From Gnetum montanum (taxonomy: Eukaryota > Streptophyta > Gnetopsida > Gnetales > Gnetaceae): DNA of 64,000 bases. Both the position numbers and the translations under genes were made by a program. Positions 12,332 through 22,531 of the stretch are shown piece after piece (position 1 is the stretch's first letter; each line of letters begins with the position of its first letter). The notes under the pieces were generated by a model. The model saw only the letters and a program-made list of their open reading frames with translations. It was not told the DNA's origin and did no database searches. The DNA is taken from positions 231,525 through 295,524 of the forward strand of contig MNCI01001077.1 in the NCBI GenBank assembly GCA_015680685.1, written 5' to 3'.

Positions 12332-12340
12332 CTATAAATA
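12332..12340 (+). promoter_or_regulatory. TATA box of the antisense gene in element 1
   Basis: CTATAAATA lies 154 bp upstream of the ATG at 12494, within a stretch that is nearly identical in element 2 (38966-38974, minus; shared CTATAAATAGGGATTAACCCC). Conservation of box, spacing and following sequence in two diverged copies supports a real promoter. Confidence 0.7.
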
Positions 12341-12493
12341 GGGATTAACCCCTGTTAAACTTTCTATTTTCACTGTAGAAACATAGAGCCCGCATTCAGA
12401 GCACAAAGCAATTTCGGAACACAGAGTGATCATATTAGCAAAGAGTGAGGTAATTTTGAGAAAGTAGTCAAGGAGGAATCAGCAAGCAAGACA

Positions 12494-15400
12494 ATGGCTC
12501 CTAAGAAGGAATGCATGAACTTGGTACTCACTAAGATCAATGAGGTAAAGAAAACCCTAAGGTGCATGACACAATCACGTGTCACGGTGTTGGAGGAGAC
12601 GCCATTGACCCAGTAGGATGCTACTCTTCCTCTTTTTCCTCGGACTCCCATTTATCATTTTTATTTTCTGCTTCTATTTTTTGTGAGTTCATTTTGGCTA
12701 TCTGTGCTTCCTATTATTACATTCTCATTTTCTTGGAAATTATAGTATCGCTATTGCCATTTCGGCCATGGTGGATGTACAAATGCTACGCTATCATTAC
12801 ATGTAAGGTCGCTTTAACCACCATCGCTACGGTTGTCATTACCACAGGGGTTTGGTCAGTTTAAGTTACTTGGGTTTTGACTGGTGAGGCGTAGGACCCT
12901 CAGGAGGGTCTGACCATGCATGATGTGACAGTGTGACATGTGTTTCGTCAAGGTGTAGTGTTAATCATTCTACTAGGGCTAATCACTTTGTTGCTATGCT
13001 AGGCTATTGTTGCTATGCTACTGTTTTCACATTCTTGCTACACTATATGCAAGAAGAGGATTATGTCACGCTTTATGATAAAATGCTAGGTCTTTCTATG
13101 CTATGTGTGTATTACACTTGGGCATGATGCTAACATTTGTTGGTTGTGTTATGCAGGATAACGCTGAGGCCAATTGTGATTATCTTAGAAATTGTAGGAG
13201 TCCTGTGTTGCATGAGAAAACTAGTGACCAATGTTATCCTCCCCATACACATGTGGGAGAGTGAGGGGTATAGTTCAGGCAAGGTGCATAGGATTTTTTA
13301 TGATTCCTCCCGCAACATTTCAATGTAATTATTTGGTCATACCTGGAAGAGGAGGAGGTGGCTGCCATAAGAAAAACCTTGTTTCCTGGGGCAAACCAGG
13401 GTATCTTAAGGTTTTTGATGGATGGGACAATTAGTAGTAGGTAGGGAAAGGAATATAGTGAATGCCCCAAAGATTTGAGGTATTTGGATTGGATCTAGGG
13501 TATGCCTGAGTACAGCTGCTACCATACTTACAACACATTGTTTGTTGCATGTCATATGGAAACGTGCTTCCAAAACCCACCAGGGACCGTCTACTATGTT
13601 GGCGGGTGAGTTTTGTAGCCTTTTTCCACTGTATCGTGTGATGCTTGCTTTGATAGCCAAATGCTAATAATATGTTTTTATTACTAGGTTCTACATTAAC
13701 AAGGAAGGGCTTCATGACAAATTAGGTGTGTTGACCACAACAAGGATAGCCCTGCAGCAGTTCTCTTCTACTGAGAACCTACATGTAGGTGTGATTGGTC
13801 AATGCAGGTGTGAATACCACACCTACCCAGACTTATACCCCATTCCCTATGACAAGTGCAAGGATTCTAGTTGGTTAGATGAGGGATGGGCACCCTTAAA
13901 ACCAATCACCGTTGAACAAGTTCTAGTTAGTCTTCCGCTATTCCCGTTACCATACAAGCCTAGTAAGCTAAGCAGTAAGTGCTGCATGCCTAAGTTTCTT
14001 TGAAATATTTGGGTTTTCTATGTTTTTTAATGCTAAAATATTCTTGTGAAAACTGTTATAGGGATGAGGGAGCCCCAGGAGGTGACGGTGGTGACTACTG
14101 AGCACCAGGAGGCAAACATCTACTTTAAGTATGGAGAAGTAGAGGCGAGCCAACATTGGATATGCAGTGCGGCCTCAAACTCTTTGGACTAGAACATCGA
14201 GAAGGTTGGGCTCATGGATTTGTTCCTGGACCCAAATACAAGTGTTCTTGCCATCGTTCCTACAAATTTCATGGCTAAGATAGATCGGGCGGCCCACAAC
14301 TTTCGTGGCCAAGATAGCATAGGAGAGATGCCCCCTTCTATAGCCGGTAGCATGTCATAGGGGAAACATCTCATAGCCGAGATTATGGCCAGTAAGTTGC
14401 AGTGAAAGAGGTTTGATTCAACTGAGGAAACCCTCCACATGGAGGAAGAGGAGGGGTGGAGACTACAGTTTAAACTACAGAGGATGCAACTCCCCATTGG
14501 TAAACATTTTTTTAATGCTTATTTCTTCGCCTACTATGTTAACACCTGCTATGCTAGACGACGTAGTGTAGTGTAGCACTTACTTTAAGCTACCCTATGT
14601 TGAGCTAATGAAAACATGTTTTTGGCTACTAGAGGAAGAAGAGGAAGAAGAAGAAGGTGACGAAGAGATGTTGGCCCCTAAGATGTGGGTGATGAATAGG
14701 GACACGGAGGTCCCAGTCTCGGAAGAAAGGGCCCCTTTCAAGAAGAAAGGAGCTCCTGTCGCTAAGGTAGGGGCTCTTGTCATTAGGAAGAATCCTCCTA
14801 CTAATAGGGAGGACATTTTTTAGAGATGAAGAGGAGTATCCCTTGAAAAAAGAAGACACTGGTCTTTCAAAAGGAAAGGCACCTGTGCACGAAGAAGAGG
14901 CCCGTACAGACCTGGTAGGGACTTTTTCCAAGGCTACTACCATCATTTTGCATCAGCAAGAAAGGGAACTACAATTGGATGCTGGTAAGTTTAACCATAT
15001 GTGTATCTTGTCATATCCCATTTTTGTCATTATGGATTTTTTTAGTTATATGAAAGGTGCCACTATTGATATTGCAGGACCCCCTCCAACTCATGTGGAA
15101 TCATGGGCTGAGACCCCTGATAAGTTTATGTTTATGCAGGGAATTGTTGACGACATGATCAACCACCTTAGGCGGATCGACCTTGAAGTGAGTAAGTAGT
15201 AGTATTAAGTGCTCTCATGTTGCTATGCTAGAATTCTCAAATTCACTAACCTTGCTACGCTAATGTGACTGATATGCTCTTTATGTTGATGGAAGCCTCT
15301 CAACTCAAATGGGACCCAACACGACCTTTGAAATTTGGTTTCGTGCCTACATTCCCACCCGAAGCGACTGAGGTGTCTCATCGTGCATACGACGAGGCTT

Positions 15401-16335
15401 GCAAATGTGCTTTGCATTTAGCTCACTCCTTATGGGAGTATAAGCATGTCAACGAGGACCTGTGGAAATGAGTCCAAAAAGCTAAGCAAGAGAAGGCCGA
15501 CATGAGAGCCGAGGTGGAAGACCTTAAATCGAGGGTCGAATTCCTCATAGCCTATGATGCCAATAATGAGGATTGGCACACAGCTGTGATAGAGCATGCC
15601 AAATTTTGGACAGTCGTGCATCAAAATAATGAAGCCACCCATAATATAATAGAGTAGCGGATGCAAATGGACTTGTTACGCCAGAAGTATCAGGAGGATT
15701 TCAGCACCAGAGTTTACGAATTGAGGTAGTCCTAGGAAAACCATAAACATATGTATAAATTGGAGCATGCCACCTATCGTAAAATGTACAGGGAGGCCTT
15801 CATAGAGGTGTTTACCTATAAGGAATTTGTAAAAGCTATTGATGCTTCTGAGGCCTACGACAAGTTAAAAGAGCAAGTAAAGGCCACAGAATCTTTTAAA
15901 TGGGAAGTGGACCTTTCCACAGGAGAGATCACAACTATCTTCTTTTCTCTAGGACCATTGAGGTGGATGATTTCCAAAAGGGAGAGGGCTGCTGTAGATG
16001 TTAAACAAAGAAATAGGCGTTGGGTGGATATTACAGTAGCAAAGGTCTGGCGCCGCCTTAGGCTTGGTTTAAATTAGATACCCTTCGAGATAGACATAGG
16101 TCCTTCTCTGGTTAGTTGCTTCCTATTGCATAAATGCTTATGCTCTGTTGTAACTTACATGTGTTTCCTTAGCTGACCACTTCATTCCTACGATGTAGGT
16201 TCCAGATGAGGATGCAGGGCCCATAGAGGAGAGGAAAGGAAAGGATCGATCGAGGATAATGCAGGAGAAGGCGATGCAAGAGGGGGTGATGTAGAAGAGA
16301 GTGATGAAGATGATGGGGGCAAAGACCACCCATGA
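12494..16335 (+). pseudogene. Eight-exon antisense gene between PR and RT of element 1
   Basis: Inferred exons: 12494-12612, 13157-13605, 13688-13974, 14062-14499, 14633-14984, 15077-15192, 15296-16110, 16199-16335. Borders are GT-AG with good donors such as GTGAGT and GTAAGT. Junction phases of exons 3-4 and 4-5 fit a continuous frame (1+2 bases each). Exon 3 encodes FYINKEGLHDKLG. Exon 5 opens with a run of glutamates. Exon 7 has a heptad-like stretch (KQEKADMRAEVEDLKSRV) suggesting a coiled coil. Exon 8 ends acidic (VEESDEDDGG). Frameshifts in exons 2 and 8 and stops in exons 4 and 7 make this copy a pseudogene, and exon 4 lacks 615 bp present in element 2. I do not recognise the protein and assign no function. 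The exon model has no transcript support. Confidence 0.7.
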
Positions 16336-16408
16336 TAGCATGGGGATTTTTTTTGAATTTTTTGTTTGTAAAATTTTTGTAAACATTATCTAGAAGAAAA
16401 CACTTTTG

Positions 16409-16414
16409 AATAAA
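16409..16414 (+). terminator. Polyadenylation signal of the antisense gene
   Basis: AATAAA lies 74 bp after the inferred stop codon of the antisense gene, in a T-rich stretch. This fits a plant 3' end but is a common hexamer. The element 2 counterpart is mutated. Confidence 0.4.
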
Positions 16415-16490
16415 GTGGTGAATTGATTTTATGCTAACTTGGGCATTGTGTACATGCTAAATTTCATGCTAAAATTTTTCTCTTTTGTGG

Positions 16491-16625
16491 TAGTTTTAGG
16501 CCATTTTGTGCCCCTACTAGTTTTAGGCCATTTCGGGCCATTGCTAGTTTTAGGCCCGTGGCATAACATAGTTTTAGGCCATTTTAGGCCATTTCTAGTT
16601 TTAGGCTATTTTGGGCCCTTGGATG
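16491..16625 (+). repeat. Tandem array 1 of element 1, between PR and the antisense gene's 3' end
   Basis: About four degenerate units near 30 bp with the words CTAGTTTTAGGCCATTT and GGGCC. The complement carries GGCCTAAAACTAG, also found at 33930-34045 in element 2. An apparent open frame here (LVLGHFGPLL repeats) simply reflects the tandem units. Confidence 0.7.
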
Positions 16626-16668
16626 AATGCACAAGGATAGTGCTTGGGTAGGAAGCAGTGGGGGGTTG

Positions 16669-17570
16669 CTACACTGGGCGTAGCTGCTTCTTGACCCATC
16701 GTGGGTTGATTGGGAAATAAGGCTGAGGTGCTCTACTAGAGCCTTTGTCTACATCACTATCCTCCACTTGGGAGGGCAACTCGACCCACATGTTTACATT
16801 TTGAGAACTGGCTTGCGGAGCCAATTCCTCTTCTAGATGGTTAGTGTGTGTTGCGATAGGTGCTTCATTCTTAGAGGTTACAACCTCTAAGCCCTGTTCC
16901 ATGTCTACTTTGTGGATTGCTTGCATTGCTACCCCATCACCATGGATCGCCACCTCCTTACCTATGTACGGAAGATGGATCTCCTGGTGTATAGGTGAGG
17001 AGATAGCCCTGAGCTATGGTAAGCATGATCTCCCAAAGATTAGGTTAAAACCGAGCATTTCCTTGACCACGATGAATGTTGCGTTCATGGGGAACTGGTC
17101 CCCTACCATGAAGTCTATGCAGACTATGCCCTTCACCATGACCTGTGTCCCATTGAATGACCTTAGGCATGACATCATTGTGGGTTTGATCTAGTTGACA
17201 AGGCCCAACTTATCAACAATAGGGAAGGGGATGACATTGGTGGTGGCCCCATCATCAACATGTACCCTTTGGATCTAGTGTTGGCTTACTTGAATTGTGA
17301 TGAATAGGGGTGTTGTAGTTACCTGACCCCTTTCAGGATCTTCCCTAATGGAACCAAAGTTGAAAGTTAGTTGGGATGGCCTTGGCTCTGCAAGTACAGA
17401 GAGAAGCATGATCAAGTGAATCGCTTCCTCTTCCGTTAGCATGTCTTTGTTGACCAGAATTAGCATCAACATGCGGACCAGAGCCTCATGGTGTGGGATG
17501 GATGTCACAATTAGGAAGTACAAGCTTAGCATAGTGTTATTTTTTTAAAATATTTTTTTACCTGAGTAAG
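16669..17570 (-). pseudogene. Aspartic protease and downstream spacer of element 1, decayed
   Basis: Retroviral-type protease that would mature the Gag-Pol polyprotein. After a helical lead-in (EEEAIHLIMLLSVLAEP), the active-site segment is VHVDDGATTNVIPF at about 17220-17270, with the D-[DTS]-G-A pattern. The distal flap and FNLIFGRSCL, which corresponds to the ILGR motif, follow at about 17030. A 90-residue acidic spacer (16669-16953, for example MEQGLEVVTSKNEAP) is conserved in element 2 and precedes array 1. A few stops are present, for instance just before VHVDDG. Confidence 0.8.
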
Positions 17571-18240
17571 GGAATCCAAGAGGTCCTGGACATCCTCCTA
17601 TTTACCACCTTCCTCCTCTTCTATCTGTCCCAGAAGACAAATTTTCTAAGGAGGGGTAGTTTCAAATCTAGGTTCAAATCCATTTTCGTGAGGTGGCATG
17701 GACTGTGTGGTTGTAGTAACATCCCCCTTTGGTTATGAGGGCATAGATGTAGGGGGTGAAGATGTAGGTTTGAAAATACCTAGGGTGGTACTTCCTTTTG
17801 ATGTCTAACCTGTAGAACGCACTTCCCATCTTTCAGGATGAGATGGTTTTTCAGCTATCTTGCGTGGCATGGGGGCTATTGAAGGAGTCAACCCCCTGAT
17901 GATAAATGCAGCTAATGATGTTAACGGGCAAGGTGGTGTAGTTTTCCTAATAGGTGGCATGGGGGTGGATGCCTGGGTAGGGACTCTCAAGATGAACAAT
18001 AGCTACGCTTTGGTCAGTCACTCACAGTGTTGGTGTGCTATGCTAAGGCATTTGGACCACAAATGGCTGCTGGGGTGGCCTAGGGTCACTATCAATGTCG
18101 ATGTTGTTGATAACATAATTGACATTGTTGGCATTGAGGGGATCCATGTAGACATGCAGAGATTAATTTTTAGGGTGTACTCGGTTGCGTTCATCCAACA
18201 CCAGTTTCCCCTGATCAATCAACCTTTGGATGTCATCTTG
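17570..18240 (-). pseudogene. Proline-rich linker between Gag zinc knuckle and protease, element 1
   Basis: Low-complexity proline, serine and threonine-rich reading on the minus strand (for example 17805-17999, TQASTPMPPIRKTTPPCP). The same kind of linker lies at 32400-32870 in element 2. It is broken by stops. Nothing else is seen here. Confidence 0.5.
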
Positions 18241-20540
18241 CAATGCCAAAATTAATTTGTGTTGTGACCACACTATTGGTGGTAGTCACAAAACTGATCT
18301 AGCCTGAAATACTTAGGAACTGGGGACTCATTAGGTAGGGCCAAAGAGGGATTCCTAAGGAGCTCACAGTATTGATGATGTCTCCTAATTCCTTCTTTCG
18401 ACATCTACTTTTGTTGGATGTGCCATGCTGCCAGTAGCTGCTTTAGAAGTTCTGAAGGCTTGAGAGGTAGTGAGGTATACTTTGAGCGATATTTATCCTT
18501 AAAGTTTGATTTGGGTTGTGCAGATGTCTCAAGTGCAGGTATGGCAAGTTGCGGTATGTAACCATGCTTGAGTGCGGGGTTAGCTGCGGGTGCGACCGAT
18601 TTCTTATTGTTCTTGTTACCATTGTTACTAGGTTTGGGCTTGGTCTCAATTACCACAGTAGCCACTATGGTTGTTGGGGCCTTACTGTTGTTCTTATTTA
18701 TGAAGGTGTTCTTGTAGGCAACGTAGGGTAGGTCTTTTCTTGCCTCAGCCACATCTTGTATACTCTTAGTCTGAGCGAAGGATTGACTATGAGTGCAGGG
18801 AGTAAGGTAGTACATTTTAGACTTGATGAATTCATTCACTATATCCTTAAAAATTTCCAGCAAGTGGGCCTCTGCGATGGGCTCATAAATTTCATTAAGG
18901 GTTGCGCTCCAATGTTGGATGAACTTTTGGACCAGTTCTAGAGGATCCTGCTTTACACTCATCAACTAATCTAACATGGTTTCTGCCTTCAAGTTATACT
19001 TGAAGCATGTCACGAATTAGGTTAGAAGTTTCTCTAGAGTTGAAATAGATGAGTGTGGCACCGTGCGGTACCAATCTAGGGCCTTTCCGACTAGCAACAT
19101 GGCAAACGCACGTATAATCATGTGCGTCCATTGTTGCAACAAGAGAGACTTAGACCTAAAGGTAACAAGATATGCATTGGGATCTCCCTCTCCATTGTAT
19201 TTTGTGAAGTGTGGGAGGGACATCTCTGGGGGTAACATTAGTGTGGAGATTACAGGGCTAATGGGGTCATCCTTGTAAAAGTCCATGACTTGTACCATGT
19301 TAGACCTGACAGCCTTAAGGTGTTTTATTTCCTTGGTAAGGGTCTAGATAGGCTGGAATGCTTGATCTAGACTCTACGATGATGTAGATGGTTGGGGAAT
19401 TACTAGGGTAGCTCCCATCTATGGAATGGAGGGGTGGCGGTGTGACCCATCAACGGTACTGTTGGGGTGGCCGTTGCGAACAGTGCTACTTGTGCTGTCC
19501 ACCACTTGGTAGGTGGTGTTGTTGGAGTAGAAACCGTGGGTTGGGCTACCAGGTATACTGCTTTTTTTGTCAGTGGAATAGACCATAGCCCCTCGTTGGG
19601 TTGTACCATTTTCACAGTTTTGTAGGTCTAAGGGAAAACATAATGAGATATCTGCGATGGTTGTGGAATAGGCGAAGAAGTGAATGGGGTCCATCATGTG
19701 GACAAACCTGGGACCCACTGTGGTTGGTGGGAAAAATGTGAACATAGGAATGAAAATAGAAGTTGTGTACAACTATGAAGTAGGTATGGTATGAACATGC
19801 AGTAGGGTAGCTATGATTGGGGCGTGTTGCAAAGCAAAAAGGGATTGATGAATAACCTGCAGAGGAATGGTGATCGAAGTTACAATAGGGATGTGGGAAT
19901 TTTGGTATACCATGGGCATGGTACGACTACCCATGACAAGTGCGATTGTAGGCTGCAGTGGTGTGGCCATGATCTCAAAGGGAGCAACAATAGTCATTAG
20001 ATTGGTCTAGAAGGACTAGATAGGAGGGACGGTGATGGGGTTCTCTTGACCTCCTCCATCGAATTGAGAATCCAGTTCCTCTTATCTATCTTGGAAGAGC
20101 TTGTCATGGTGAGATGCTACGTCTTGTGCCTTGCCAGGCTTAGACAGATGTATCACCTAATCTAAAAGCCATTGTTGTGCTTCTTTCAAAGGGATGAAAG
20201 CATTGAGATTAGGAATAAATTCCTTCCCATTGTAGTAGGCAAACTCAAAGCTACATTTTTCCTCGAATTCCTATGCATCTAAGGGAAGGTTTGCCTACAC
20301 CTTAGCACAAAGGAAGTTGTATTGTTCCTGTTGCTTAGCCAATCCTTTGGGTCCCTATTTTTGGACCCTGAGAGACCGACGTGGCCCCAGCCTTGGGTTG
20401 GGTAGCCGTTCGGCACTTGTAGTGCCTTGGACCATGAGAGGAACCTCGAGTTTAGCAGTAGTAGTAGTGGTAGTTGTGGTAGCCAGTTTTTTGAAGCTAA
20501 AAGGATTGTAGATGATGGAAATAAGAAAATCTAGCAACAA
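18240..20540 (-). pseudogene. Gag of element 1, decayed
   Basis: The N-terminal part (about 19.4-20.54 kb) includes LMVQGTTSAERLPNPRLGP and a predicted helical KEAQQWLLD segment. The capsid (retrotransposon gag domain) is clear at 18405-19298: MSLPHFTKYNGEGDPNAYL, GKALDWYRTVP, then SVKQDPLELVQKFIQHW and PIAEAHLLEIFK. A remnant of the zinc-knuckle region (DYHQ.CGH) follows at about 18290, broken by stops. Gag would form the cytoplasmic particle. Order and content match element 2 throughout. Confidence 0.8.
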
Positions 20541-20815
20541 GCTAAGGCTTTATGTCCTGCAGGGTTCCAGAAGAACTATCAAAGCAATTGATATGCACCA
20601 CACAAGGCATAAAGAACTACAAAAAGGGATGTAACATTTATGCTAGTGTGTGACAGGGTACAGAACGTATGCAAGACTACCGTAAAATAAACAAGTCAAC
20701 TGGCAATTAGAGGCTTTATGTCTTGCAGGGTTTCGAAAGAACCGTTGAAAGCTTATAGGACTACCGTGACACACGGAACGGGCACCAAAAGGTCCTCCTT
20801 CTAATGCCAAAAAAC
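20541..20815 (-). other. Leader of element 1 with a 165-bp tandem duplication and PBS region
   Basis: The word AGGCTTTATGTC[CT]TGCAGGG occurs at 20545 and 20711, marking two tandem copies with a period of about 166 bp. Element 2 shows the same arrangement with a period of 164 bp, so the duplication predates both. Directly after the 5' LTR, the minus strand reads TTTTTTGGCATTAGAAGG, where the primer-binding site should be. It resembles an initiator-Met tRNA complement only weakly, so I do not name the tRNA. Confidence 0.6.
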
Positions 20816-22531
20816 TGTAGCGACCAAAAACATCGATGGCTGGAAAATGTTGAGAGGTCATCGGTCGATGATAGTCTTGACCCCAGATCAGTGTGAGGGC
20901 TGTGCTGGATGAAATGGAACCGGGGTGCCCTGAATGGTCTGGTCGATTAGACAGGGACTTAGTTGGTGTTAATATAACCTTTTTGAATAGATAATTTAAA
21001 AAAAATAAAACTTGTAACATAGCATGATGATGTTTAAATGCAAAAGAGAGGAAAGCTATGTAAAAAGTGACAACAAGTAGGAAAGAAAAGTAAAATGCAG
21101 TTAGGAAAATGCACTAGTTGAAGGCTACGAATTCACTCTGTCCAGGTGGATACAATCAGTTGCGTGATGCTAGGAAGTGCAGAGGTCCTGAGAGTAACCA
21201 AGACATTTATAGCAAGGCTACTGTATGCTTGAACATGGACTTAGGAGTTAATAGTGCAAAATGCTACCAATGTGGTAGAAAAGAGTAGAAAAAAATTCCA
21301 ATTGAGAGTGCTAACTATTTACAATGCGAAACAGAAAGCTTACAGTGCTCTAGGTTATAGTGCTAAATTTTTTTTTTGCTTGTTAGCCAACAAAATTGCC
21401 AGTTCACCAAATTCCAAAAAAAAAACTAGACCCTTCGAGCGTTACCCATTGGGGTATTTATAAGACCAAGGGTGCGTGAAAGATGTGGTTTGGATACCAC
21501 ATGCCTTGGGCTTCTGTTGACCTATCTATGCTTTGTGAACGTGTATGGCTATTGGATGAGCCTGCCATGCTGTAATTGCAAACCTACCACACTGTAATTG
21601 TGTCATCAATGTATGCCAATGGTGCAATTAGGTGAAGTGCATTGATGTGGTGTAACTATCTACTATGCCATGCCATGCTTTGTAGCATAGCATGTAGGTG
21701 TAGTGTGGAAACTTGTTATAGTGTGCTATACTATGCAGCGTAGCATAGCGTAGCCATCAGTTCGAAGCAAAAACTTTCGTTGCATCCTGCTACATGTGCT
21801 AGATACCTTTGAAGCATGTTAACTATTTATTGCATGTTTGCTATGCTATTTAGCGTAGCATGGCATAATAGCTAGTGTTAGTCGCAAAACATCACCAATC
21901 TGCAAACTTTGCCTTTTGCACTACAAAACTTGTGAACTTGCTGATCCTGCCCTTTGAGATGCCTTGCATTATTCCTGTAGAGTTGCTATGCTATGCTATG
22001 CTATGTAGTGTAGCAACCAACATAGCCTACTTTTCTGCTAGGTTTGCGATTTTCTGATGAAGGAGCCATTGCTAAAGAGCTTGTAGTCAAGCAAAGAAAC
22101 TTTTTTCGAAGGCCAGAGGTGCTAACTTAGTGCGATTGGAAATCACCAAGTAAGCCGAGTCTTCCTTTCTTACTCTTGCTATGTTGTGCTATGCTGCGTA
22201 GTGTAGCATAATGCCTTTTCTTGCAACAATTTGTAGTTGACTATTTAAACAACTACCTTCTAAAGCCTGCTACACTATATAGCGTGGCATAGCATAGAAA
22301 ACTCCTTAACTAGAAAACCTGCCAAATGTTTTTGTGCATTTTGAGCACCATCGACAACTCTCTGCATTTTCTTTGAGTAGGCTACCAGCTGGATGAATCA
22401 CCTAGCTAGAAAATTTGCCAGATTATGTAGCCTAGACTCAGAGCATCCACTTCTTGCTGAAGTGACTTGACGTTGCCTGAACTACAAAGACCTAGTAAAG
22501 TAAGAATGCCCTAAAAATTTAGGGTGTTTCA
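20816..22531 (-). repeat. 5' LTR of element 1, full length
   Basis: This 1716-bp LTR begins on the minus strand with TGAAACACCC (22531) and ends with GTCGCTACA (20816), giving TG...CA termini. It is a direct repeat of 3441-4803. TATA (TTATAAATACC) is at 21454-21464. Palindromic stretches occur at about 21660-21750, 21838-21868, 21983-22018, 22178-22212 and 22268-22295, in the same order as in the sister LTRs. Confidence 0.85.

Larger units (their letters stand above)
3441..22531 (-). mobile_element. Element 1: Ty3/gypsy Tat-lineage retrotransposon carrying an antisense gene
   Basis: Order on the minus strand: 5' LTR (20816-22531), leader, gag (about 18.2-20.5 kb), protease (about 17.0-17.5 kb), an antisense gene (12494-16335), RT, RNase H, second RNase H, integrase (ending 8150), a tandem array, a conserved 3' region, and a truncated 3' LTR (3441-4803). 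Two RNase H domains before integrase place it in the Tat lineage. A solo LTR (6174-7838) is nested in the 3' region. All frames contain stops or frameshifts, so the element is dead. The outer end of the 3' LTR is missing, so no target-site duplication can be scored. Confidence 0.85.

Noticed and set aside
12494-16335. Chance insertion of a host gene fragment into one element
   Set aside because: The same cassette is at the same place and orientation in element 2, with matching exon lengths, so it belongs to the family.
16439-16651. Open frame with repeated LVLGHFGPLL words
   Set aside because: It is produced by the units of tandem array 1 and not by a gene.
20816-20870. Interpretation of 7.7-7.84 kb and 20.8-21.0 kb as an inverted terminal repeat pair of a DNA transposon
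   Set aside because: They are the U5 ends of two LTRs in opposite orientation: one is the 5' LTR of element 1, the other a separately inserted solo LTR with its own GGTAG duplication.
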